Source: Phycisphaerales bacterium (lineage in GTDB: Bacteria; Planctomycetota; Phycisphaerae; Phycisphaerales; SM1A02). From it: a stretch of 11,554 bases of DNA. How positions within the stretch are numbered: the first letter of the stretch is position 1; each line of letters opens with the position of its first letter. Location: the NCBI GenBank assembly GCA_022447165.1, contig JAKVBR010000041.1, forward strand, positions 1-11,554, read 5' to 3'. A program made the translations under genes and the position numbers. The notes under the pieces are model-generated. The model did no database searches. It was not told the origin of the DNA and was given only the letters and a program-made list of their open reading frames with translations. Below, piece after piece: positions 1-6,247 of the stretch.

Positions 1-1
1 A

Positions 2-1069
2 ACGACAAGTGCGAAAGAAGAAGCGCTCCAATTTCTTAATGACACGATTAAGCCCCTCCCAAAAGCAACCATTTCTTCATCAAATGAAATCGATTGGCCA
101 GTTGGTTCTATCCCATGGAATAGATATACCTTACCTACGGTTTCACCAGATGGCTTACATGTCACAGTCCAATTGAGTAAGACGCCTCCCTTAAGCGTGA
201 CCACTGGACAATCAAATGAACCTCAAGAAGACGCCATTGTTTCAATCTGTCCCTTAGACCCAGCAGGAGGAACCAGTTTGAGGCACATTAAAGTCAATGA
301 GAAGGGTGTGCTGTTAACAACCGCTGCAAATGATGCTGGCGTGCTTGTTGAGAAACCCTTAGGCGAACTTGGTCGCTGGATTGGCATCGCAGACTACTCG
401 ACTGGCCAAGTTGAGTGGTTGATTGCAGATGAATACCTCAATACCTCTCCTGCTATTTCACTTTCAGGAAACATGGCATGGTCAAGAAGGGCTCTTGATG
501 TGGATCGCTTCCATCTCGTCGTGCATTCCCCTCGTGGCCAAATTGTTATTGATGATGGTGAAAGTGATTTCCTGTACCCATTATTCATTGGAGACGATAA
601 GTTGAGAGCCTACCAACTTAAAGCAGGAGCACTATCCCTCGTTGAGTTAGACCTCAACTCAACACATCCTCTGCTCACGAAATTATCATTGCCAATCATG
701 CATCAACATGCTACGCGTCAGCATGCGGTTCAAATTGCAACGACAAACCCAAGGGTGGCGGGCCAACTAAAGCATGCCTTCTACTCTCCAACTCAGAGAC
801 GCATGGCAACTTGGAACCCAGATCGGGATGAAAGCGCTGCACTTCTTAAGAGTGGCAGTATGGCTGCTGCTCCCGTCTTAGATGGCTCGTGGATTGTTGC
901 CTTAAACAACCGCGTCTTACGCCAGTTTGAGGGTGAGCATGACGGCGTTCACTTAAGAAATCAATCAGCAATCCCAGTTGCAACTTTGTCTAGAAAGTGG
1001 ACACACTACATGCTCATCCCTGACGGAACACGTCTCCAAGTTAGAGCAATCAGTTTAAAAAGCAACTAG
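2..1069 (+). CDS. C-terminal part of a beta-propeller-like protein of unknown function (5' end outside window)
   Basis: The reading frame is open from base 2, the first complete codon, to the TAG at 1067-1069, giving 355 visible residues. The gene therefore starts before the window. A TTG at 173 is only an internal Leu codon: the 57 codons before it continue the same protein. Around partial residues 43-57 lies TLPTVSPDGLHVTVQ, which resembles the P-x-x-SPDG-x-x motif of PD40/TolB-type propeller blades. Weaker blade-like strand patterns recur near residues 149-167 (SPAISLSGNMAW) and in the last 70 residues (APVLDGSWIVALNN, then LIPDGTRLQVR). No membrane helix or catalytic motif is visible, and the N-terminus, where a signal peptide would be, is missing. 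It converges on the peptide-transporter gene with a 9-bp gap and no hairpin terminator between them. I do not recognise the family; the propeller call is inferred from motifs only. Confidence 0.75.
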   Translation, partial: TTSAKEEALQFLNDTIKPLPKATISSSNEIDWPVGSIPWNRYTLPTVSPDGLHVTVQLSKTPPLSVTTGQSNEPQEDAIVSICPLDPAGGTSLRHIKVNEKGVLLTTAANDAGVLVEKPLGELGRWIGIADYSTGQVEWLIADEYLNTSPAISLSGNMAWSRRALDVDRFHLVVHSPRGQIVIDDGESDFLYPLFIGDDKLRAYQLKAGALSLVELDLNSTHPLLTKLSLPIMHQHATRQHAVQIATTNPRVAGQLKHAFYSPTQRRMATWNPDRDESAALLKSGSMAAAPVLDGSWIVALNNRVLRQFEGEHDGVHLRNQSAIPVATLSRKWTHYMLIPDGTRLQVRAISLKSN

Positions 1070-1078
1070 AACAGGTCG

Positions 1079-2422
1079 TTACTGTGTGGCTTCGTCTTGA
1101 ATGTAGGTTTTCGGTACGTAGAACTTCAGCACAAGTAAGAACAATACTGCCGTTACCGCAATCGCGTATGTAAAGAACCAGTAGTAATCTGCTCCCTCAA
1201 GCGAAACTGTCCCATCTTCATTTTGAATGAAATAATTCACTGCAGCAGTAAACAAGTTCCCGACAGTGACTGATGCTAAGAAGAAGCCCATCACGATTGA
1301 CTTCATCGTTTTCGGTGCTTGCGTATATGAAAACTCTAAACAAGTAATGGAGATGAGAATCTCCGCAGCGGTCATGATGACATACGACATAAACTGCCAA
1401 CTAATGTGTGGCGTTAGACCGTTCTGAATCTGTGTTTCAATCCAAGCAGGGAGTGCAAACGCAGGAATACAGATGAAGAAACCAATTGCTATTCTGCGAA
1501 GTGGTGTCATTTCAAAGAGCACTTTGCCCATGAGAGGGTAGATCACATAGTAAAAAAGTGGAATCATTGTCAATACGAGAATCGGATTTGCTGCCGCGAT
1601 TTGTGATGGCAATAACTCCATTCCAAAGACATTTCTATCCATGTGTTGTGCTTGTAATACCCACGCTGAGCCCGTTTGATCAAACAGCGCCCAGAACATC
1701 GCAACAAAACAATAGATGATAGAGAGTTTCAGAAGAATAGAGATTCCTTCCCGACTAAACGTCTCTTGCACCCACTTTTTCCCGCCAGGTGGAATGTGTA
1801 CAAACTTCCAACGGCCCATCCAAAATAGTACCGTCGCGATGACCATTAACAATCCAGGGATGCCAAATGCTAACCATGGGCCAACCTTATCAAGCAAGAT
1901 TGGCGTGAGCAATGTAGAAATTGCCGCACCTAAGTTAATTGAGAAATAAAACCAACTGAATGCTTTCTCAAGCAGTGTCTGGTTAGACTTACCGAATTGA
2001 TCTCCAACGTGAGCAGATACACATGGTTTAATGCCGCCTGCACCTACAGCAATAAGAGCAAGTCCAATACCTAAACCAAAACGTGTGTCGTCAATCGCAA
2101 GCATGAAGTGTCCAAGGCAATACACAATCGACAGAAGAATAATTGTTCTGTATTTTCCAAGGAAGATGTCAGACAACAGGCCGCCTAAGAGCGGTGTGAA
2201 GTAAACAGCAGAAGTAAAGAGGTGAAACCAAACCTTTGCTTGTTCATCTGTCATGTAATCCGGCTGACCTGCATGATTGAGCATGTGCGCAGTCATGAAT
2301 ACGATCAAAATACTTTTCATGCCATAGAAACTGAAACGTTCTGCTGCTTCGTTTCCAATAATGTATGGAATGCCACTTGGCCACCCTTTTGTTGGAACTG
2401 GAGCTTCTAAGTATTTAGGCAT
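1079..2422 (-). CDS. POT/PTR2-family proton-dependent oligopeptide transporter
   Basis: This is an inner-membrane major-facilitator symporter of the POT (PTR2) family, which typically imports di- and tripeptides with protons. The family signature ExxERFxxYG appears as EAAERFSFYG at residues 25-34. The TM4 region has GAGGIKPCVSAHVGDQF at 137-153, including the conserved Lys142 and the GDQF end. The second PTR2 signature, WFYFSINLGAAIST, lies near 167-180. Hydrophobic helices fill the rest, with a central cytoplasmic loop near residues 205-225. At 447 aa it is shorter than E. coli DtpA/DtpB (about 500 aa), suggesting a compact form, possibly without the two extra linker helices. It is the last gene of its operon. 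Its ATG at 2420-2422 lies inside the end of the asparaginase-like gene (8-bp overlap), with AAAGGA about 8 nt upstream, so translation is probably coupled. Family assignment is secure; the exact substrate is not known. Confidence 0.93.
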   Translation of the reverse strand: MPKYLEAPVPTKGWPSGIPYIIGNEAAERFSFYGMKSILIVFMTAHMLNHAGQPDYMTDEQAKVWFHLFTSAVYFTPLLGGLLSDIFLGKYRTIILLSIVYCLGHFMLAIDDTRFGLGIGLALIAVGAGGIKPCVSAHVGDQFGKSNQTLLEKAFSWFYFSINLGAAISTLLTPILLDKVGPWLAFGIPGLLMVIATVLFWMGRWKFVHIPPGGKKWVQETFSREGISILLKLSIIYCFVAMFWALFDQTGSAWVLQAQHMDRNVFGMELLPSQIAAANPILVLTMIPLFYYVIYPLMGKVLFEMTPLRRIAIGFFICIPAFALPAWIETQIQNGLTPHISWQFMSYVIMTAAEILISITCLEFSYTQAPKTMKSIVMGFFLASVTVGNLFTAAVNYFIQNEDGTVSLEGADYYWFFTYAIAVTAVLFLLVLKFYVPKTYIQDEATQ

Positions 2423-2951
2423 GTAAGGAATCCTTTGTTGAGCAAGTTTGAATAAATGTCATATGCTCAGTATCTTTCTGAACATGTGGGAATGTTAACA
2501 CGCGGTTATGCATCGCGACATACGCACCGACCGGAAGAAGCTGCACAACTGCAAATGATTCGACGAGGTTTTGCAATGCATCCGTATTTTTCATAATCCA
2601 TGGACGCATTGCACCGGTCAGCACACAAGGTGATTGAAGTTCATCAATGCGACCATAAATGAGTTTCCCCGTTTCTGTGAGCCGATCCGTTCCATGAATG
2701 ACTACAACACCATCATGGGTTTTGCTTTGTTCGATCACTGTGCCAACAATTTGCTGATGGTCATCTTCAGTCATCTCGATGCTGTCTTTATTCATGAGAT
2801 TGATTCGCTCAATCTCGACGCCGCTGAGTTGGAGTGATTTAAGCATATGGCTAAGGACTGACTCTCCATTGGCAAGCATGCCTTCAGCTTCAAGGTATGT
2901 TTTCTCAATCGTCCCTCCTGTTGATATCAATGCGACAGTGAAGCGTTCCAA
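2415..2951 (-). CDS. Single-domain asparaginase-like protein (N-terminal catalytic domain only)
   Basis: This 178-aa protein matches the N-terminal domain of the bacterial L-asparaginase I/II family, which hydrolyses Asn to Asp and ammonia. The nucleophile motif STGGTIEK puts the catalytic Thr at residue 11. KDSIEMTEDD near 55-64 corresponds to the substrate-binding Ser region. VVIHGTDRLTETG supplies Thr88-Asp89, VLTGAMRP lies near 110-117, and VQKDTEHMTF supplies Lys159. The classical catalytic set (T11, T88, D89, K159) is therefore complete. The C-terminal domain of about 150 residues in full-length enzymes (about 330 aa) is absent, and the overlapping transporter gene leaves no room for it. 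The likely start is TTG at 2951, with GGAG 8 nt upstream; an in-frame TGA lies seven codons before it with no ATG or GTG between. No signal peptide is seen, so it is probably cytoplasmic. Activity on asparagine is inferred; another amide or amino-acid ligand is possible. Confidence 0.88.
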   Translation of the reverse strand: MERFTVALISTGGTIEKTYLEAEGMLANGESVLSHMLKSLQLSGVEIERINLMNKDSIEMTEDDHQQIVGTVIEQSKTHDGVVVIHGTDRLTETGKLIYGRIDELQSPCVLTGAMRPWIMKNTDALQNLVESFAVVQLLPVGAYVAMHNRVLTFPHVQKDTEHMTFIQTCSTKDSLHA

Positions 2952-2956
2952 TTCAA

Positions 2957-5335
2957 TTACTCCACTGTAATCTCACAAGGAACGCGAGTTGTATTTGGCT
3001 CAAGGCAAGTGTCTTCATTACACGCTTGCCATGTCACCATCAGTCGAACACCACCCTTTGCAGAAGCGGATGTATTGATTGTGATTGGAATCTCAACAAC
3101 TTCTCCAAACACGTTGACTGACTCACCGGCTGAAATCATATCCTTCCCAATTGGCCACTGGGGCGAAACTGTGACGCCCTCGGTCAGCACCTGAAATGAA
3201 ATTGGAACGGCGTATTCATTCTTTGGCGCATTTGAGTTGATGTGCCAATTTGTCGCAAATCTCAGTTTAATGACAATTTCACCACTACTGCCAGCAGGAA
3301 TTGATAACAGTTCAGGCTCAACGCTCATTCGGACTGGCGAAGGATTTGCCATCGAAACTTCAAAAGGCTCGTCAAACTTTTCAGGGTGATTTTTCAATAA
3401 ACCATCGAGTTCTTTTGTTGCAAAAACAACCGCGAGCGGTGATTCCTTCATGAGTTGGCTTTCTGAGTCTAAAGTCGCCAAGGCATCGTTAATCCAGTGC
3501 GACTCTCTTGTAAGTTCCGCAAACTGAATTTCATTCTCAAGCATCATCGATGTAGCTGCTGGAATCGCGCCATCGTGTAGCGAACGAGTGCGGACAAACA
3601 AATCGGATTGATCTGCTTCAGTGTCATACCACCCTTCACCTTCAACGAAGAAAAGTGCCTTTGCCTTGTTGTATAACGCAATCGCATAATCTAAGGCTTT
3701 TCGGTTGTGATTTGCTTTATAGATTGCAATCATTCCCCTGACCATTGCTGCATAATCAATAAGGAAGCCCGTGCCACCTTTTTTCCCATCTCTCCATGTT
3801 CGATGCAATTCATCTCCACTCATGAGGTGATCTTGAATGAATTCTGCCGCACGCTCTGCCTCAATAATCCATTGCTGGTTGCCTAAAATGCGACCTGCAT
3901 CTGCGAAGCCTGAGATCATGAGGCCGTTCCATGCAGCAATCACTTTATCATCAGTCCCAGGTTGATCTCGTTCGTCTCGAACAAGCATCAACGCTTCATT
4001 GAGCCCATTGAGTTTGTCGTGAAACGCCTCAATAGACAAGTCATTTGCAGATGCCAACCGGTTAGGTGTATCCGTTAGATACAACACATTTGTCGCAGGC
4101 ACTTCTGGGTGGTGTGGGTCTTGGAAGTTTGTTCCGCCGTCAACGCCATACACTGACTTCACAAAAGCACGTTCTTCTTCTGAATGTGCTGCAAGCGCTT
4201 CGTCAATCTCTGCCTCTCTCCAAAGATATGTTTCACCCTCTAAGTGATTAGATTCTGCGTCCTGCGCTGAGTAAAAACCTCCTCGCTCATCTCGTAGACA
4301 ACGATTCACATACTGAAGCGTTTCATGAACGACTCGTGCATACTCATCATCGCCTGTGAGTTCATACGCTCTTGCATATGTTGATGCTAACTGCCCGTTG
4401 TCGTAGAGCATCTTCTCAAAGTGAGGGATGAGCCATTTGCCATCTGTTGAGTATCGGTGAAAACCTCCACCCACTTGGTCGTACATACCGCCCATGTACA
4501 TTTCATCAAGAGTATGTGTGATTGACTTTCTCACTTGCGGAATGTCCCACCCCGCTTCCATAAGGAAGTCTATAAAGACAGGCATGGGAAACTTTGGTGC
4601 TGCGGAATAACCACCATCGTCCTTGTCATATCTTGCGAGAAGTGCAGATACGCCTGATTCAACGACTGATGAATCGAGCGGTGTCGGCTGTTGTTTCAAG
4701 GTCAATTGATTGGCAACGATGTTTGCGACATGGTCCGCTTGGGTTATGACTTTTGCATGATCAGTTTCCCATTTCTCATTGATAGAGTTTAACAGTGACA
4801 TGAAACCACGCTGCATTCCCCTATCGTCTTTCGGATAGTATGTTCCAGCATAAAACGGCTTTAACGAGTTTGGTTCAAGCCAGACTGACATTGGCCAGCC
4901 CCCCCGTCCTCTGTTGATCAGTTGCGTCGCAGTCATATAAATATCATCAATGTCTGGACGTTCTTCTCTGTCTACTTTCACTGCGATGAAGTGCTCATTG
5001 AGAATGTCTGCGACTTCCTGATCTTCAAATGATTCACGTTCCATAACGTGACACCAGTAACAAGTCGAATACCCAATACTCATGAAAATTGGCTTGTTTT
5101 GAGCTCGCGCAGCTTCAAATGCTTCTTCGCCCCAAGGATACCAATGAACTGGATTTAGAGCGTGTTGAAGCAAATATGGACTTGTCTCTTCTCCAAGCCG
5201 ATTTCGACCCTCAAGTCCATTTGCATCAGCAATTGCAGCATCATCCTCGGGTTCGATTTTCATTGACGCATCTCCAATCGGACTCAGCAGTGAAACAGTA
5301 AAAATAGTAAGAAAAAGTGCCTTCATCTTGCACAT
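2957..5335 (-). CDS. Exported DUF255/YyaL (SPATA20)-type thioredoxin-fold protein with C-terminal DsbD-alpha-like domain
   Basis: Three parts are visible in 792 residues. Residues 1-24 look like a Sec signal peptide: a basic start (MCKMK), a hydrophobic core (ALFLTIFTVSLL) and a possible cleavage site after GDAS. Residues about 44-205 are the DUF255 thioredoxin-like domain, with ETSPYLLQHALNPVHWYPW, the redox motif GYSTCYWCHVM (Cys92, Cys95) and VDREERPDID. Residues about 210-650 are the helical six-hairpin-type domain of this family, with GGMYDQVGGGFHRYSTDG, HFEKMLYDN and AAWNGLMISGFADAG. Residues about 668-792 resemble the DsbD N-terminal (alpha) domain: a beta-rich stretch with NWHINSN, ending in WQACNEDTCLEPNT, where Cys772 and Cys777 match the paired cysteines that DsbD-alpha uses to pass on electrons. 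B. subtilis YyaL is about 690 aa and lacks this tail. The role is probably envelope thiol or disulfide exchange. The start may be ATG 5335 or ATG 5326 (MKALFL); neither has a clear Shine-Dalgarno. It is the first gene of a three-gene operon. Confidence 0.9.
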   Translation of the reverse strand: MCKMKALFLTIFTVSLLSPIGDASMKIEPEDDAAIADANGLEGRNRLGEETSPYLLQHALNPVHWYPWGEEAFEAARAQNKPIFMSIGYSTCYWCHVMERESFEDQEVADILNEHFIAVKVDREERPDIDDIYMTATQLINRGRGGWPMSVWLEPNSLKPFYAGTYYPKDDRGMQRGFMSLLNSINEKWETDHAKVITQADHVANIVANQLTLKQQPTPLDSSVVESGVSALLARYDKDDGGYSAAPKFPMPVFIDFLMEAGWDIPQVRKSITHTLDEMYMGGMYDQVGGGFHRYSTDGKWLIPHFEKMLYDNGQLASTYARAYELTGDDEYARVVHETLQYVNRCLRDERGGFYSAQDAESNHLEGETYLWREAEIDEALAAHSEEERAFVKSVYGVDGGTNFQDPHHPEVPATNVLYLTDTPNRLASANDLSIEAFHDKLNGLNEALMLVRDERDQPGTDDKVIAAWNGLMISGFADAGRILGNQQWIIEAERAAEFIQDHLMSGDELHRTWRDGKKGGTGFLIDYAAMVRGMIAIYKANHNRKALDYAIALYNKAKALFFVEGEGWYDTEADQSDLFVRTRSLHDGAIPAATSMMLENEIQFAELTRESHWINDALATLDSESQLMKESPLAVVFATKELDGLLKNHPEKFDEPFEVSMANPSPVRMSVEPELLSIPAGSSGEIVIKLRFATNWHINSNAPKNEYAVPISFQVLTEGVTVSPQWPIGKDMISAGESVNVFGEVVEIPITINTSASAKGGVRLMVTWQACNEDTCLEPNTTRVPCEITVE
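2960..2963 (-). promoter_or_regulatory. Ribosome binding site (GGAG) deciding the TTG start of the asparaginase-like gene
   Basis: On the minus strand GGAG spans the last sense codon and adjoins the stop codon of the upstream redox gene, 8 nt before TTG at 2951. No ATG or GTG occurs between the preceding in-frame stop and this TTG, so the spacing supports TTG as the real start and implies translational coupling with the upstream gene. Confidence 0.6.
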
Positions 5336-5361
5336 GCTATCATTTCACGCCCTTTATAACT

Positions 5362-5374
5362 ACCGTTTCACGGT
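5362..5374. repeat. Short perfect inverted repeat, possible operator
   Basis: ACCGT and ACGGT form 5-bp perfect arms around a 3-base centre (TTC). The repeat sits in the middle of the divergent intergenic region, between the two candidate -10 boxes, where one bound regulator could control both directions. Arms this short do occur by chance, so the operator role is an inference from position. Confidence 0.3.
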
Positions 5375-5395
5375 TCGAACACAGAGGATAATTGC

Positions 5396-5422
5396 ATGAA
5401 ATACTTGCGAGCATGTCGATAA
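5396..5422 (+). CDS. Possible 8-codon leader ORF upstream of the membrane-protein gene
   Basis: ATG at 5396 opens an ORF encoding MKYLRACR and ends at TAA 5420-5422. It has a better ribosome binding site (AGAGG at 5383-5387, 8 nt before the ATG) than the membrane-protein gene that starts 11 bases after its stop and shows no clear Shine-Dalgarno. It may help load ribosomes for that gene by reinitiation. If the GATAAT box at 5387-5392 is the real -10, transcription would start within or after this ORF and it would not be translated. The peptide matches nothing I recognise. Confidence 0.2.
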   Translation: MKYLRACR

Positions 5423-5433
5423 ATGACTGACGC

Positions 5434-6246
5434 ATGGAACAGTTTGACGAATTCATCGTCCCTCTGATGATGGGCATCTCTTCTATCATCTTGCTTATCG
5501 CAGGTGGTCGATTATTGAAATCCGCGATTGGGTTTAGCGCTGCAATGTTTGGCGCAGGCGTCGGACTGCTTGTAGCCCCATCGTTGCTCCCCTCCGTTCA
5601 TCCTTTCATCATTGCAGGACTCTTCGCTGCATTCTGCGCAGTGATGGCTGTTCTTATTGCGAAATTTGTCATTATCGCAATTCTCGGCGTTGGTTTTGCA
5701 GTTGCAACTCCAGTCGCAGTCTGGCATTTCGCGAGTTATGGCGACATGTTCGAAATCGCAAAGCAAGTTGCTGAGGCGGCAAACGAAGACCCTGTTGAAT
5801 CAGCATCTCCTGAAGAAACTGCTGATGCCCCACTCCTTTCAACAGAAGAGATTTTGAATCAAGCGTTTGGCGTCTATCTCAACAGTGTGACAAGTGTCGC
5901 TCAAGATGGCGTTCAGAGGATCAACAATGCCTGGGAAGTCATCCCAGCCGCATATCGATTAAAACTCGTTGGTTGCGCATTAGTCGGACTTCTAGTCGGA
6001 TTATTGATTGCCACATTCATGCCTTTTACTTCATCTGCAATTGTGACCTCTATAGGGGGTAGTTTTGTCCTGTTTGAAACAGCCAAGTACAGTTTGATGA
6101 TGTGGTCTTCAGACCAACTTGGATCGCTCCATACAACAACAACAACTGTAATCGTCATTGTTTCGTTAGCATTCGTAGGACTGCTACTTCAACTGCTCGT
6201 ATTTAATGACACGCAGCCAAAAGCAAAACCAGCAAAGAAAAAATAA
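5434..6246 (+). CDS. Seven-helix membrane protein of unknown function (weak TMEM198/DUF4203-like character)
   Basis: This 270-aa protein has about seven hydrophobic segments, near residues 8-24, 30-47, 56-75, 77-98, 177-195, 200-217 and 237-256. Segments 1-3 and 5-6 are rich in Gly and small residues (IGFSAAMFGAGVGLLVAP and VGCALVGLLVGLLIA), a packing style that recalls the TM7S3/TMEM198-like DUF4203 family; that resemblance is weak. Helices 4 and 5 are separated by a loop of about 75 residues whose first part (about 113-140) is acidic and rich in Ala, Pro and Glu. The C-terminus is a basic tail (KAKPAKKK), probably cytoplasmic by the positive-inside rule. ATG 5434 is the first start in frame after a stop at 5426-5430 and has no obvious Shine-Dalgarno; ATG 5467 is an alternative. 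The gene diverges from the redox operon and converges on nuoN with a 1-bp gap. Function unknown. Confidence 0.8.
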   Translation: MEQFDEFIVPLMMGISSIILLIAGGRLLKSAIGFSAAMFGAGVGLLVAPSLLPSVHPFIIAGLFAAFCAVMAVLIAKFVIIAILGVGFAVATPVAVWHFASYGDMFEIAKQVAEAANEDPVESASPEETADAPLLSTEEILNQAFGVYLNSVTSVAQDGVQRINNAWEVIPAAYRLKLVGCALVGLLVGLLIATFMPFTSSAIVTSIGGSFVLFETAKYSLMMWSSDQLGSLHTTTTTVIVIVSLAFVGLLLQLLVFNDTQPKAKPAKKK

Positions 6247-6247
6247 C

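Larger units (their letters stand above)
5336..5433. promoter_or_regulatory. Divergent intergenic region with candidate promoters for both flanking genes
   Basis: This 98-bp gap is the only place where transcription of the redox-asparaginase-transporter operon (leftward) and of the membrane-protein gene (rightward) can start without running through another gene. Leftward, TATAAA (5358 down to 5353) could be a -10 box, putting a start near 5346. Rightward, GATAAT at 5387-5392 could be a -10 box, putting a start near 5399. Neither has a convincing -35 at the usual distance; the best rightward match (GTTTCA at 5365-5370) agrees at 3 of 6 bases. The boxes are plausible but weak. Confidence 0.45.

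Noticed and set aside
173..175. TTG as the start of the first gene
   Set aside because: The same frame is open to the window edge and the upstream codons encode protein-like sequence with a propeller motif; TTG here is an internal Leu.
1070..1078. Bidirectional terminator between the first gene and the transporter gene
   Set aside because: The gap is only 9 bases and no inverted repeat with a T-run was found across the junction.
2415..2951. Asparaginase-like gene as a frameshifted pseudogene of a full-length enzyme
   Set aside because: No asparaginase C-terminal sequence follows in any frame; the transporter begins at once with its own ribosome binding site, and all catalytic residues are intact.
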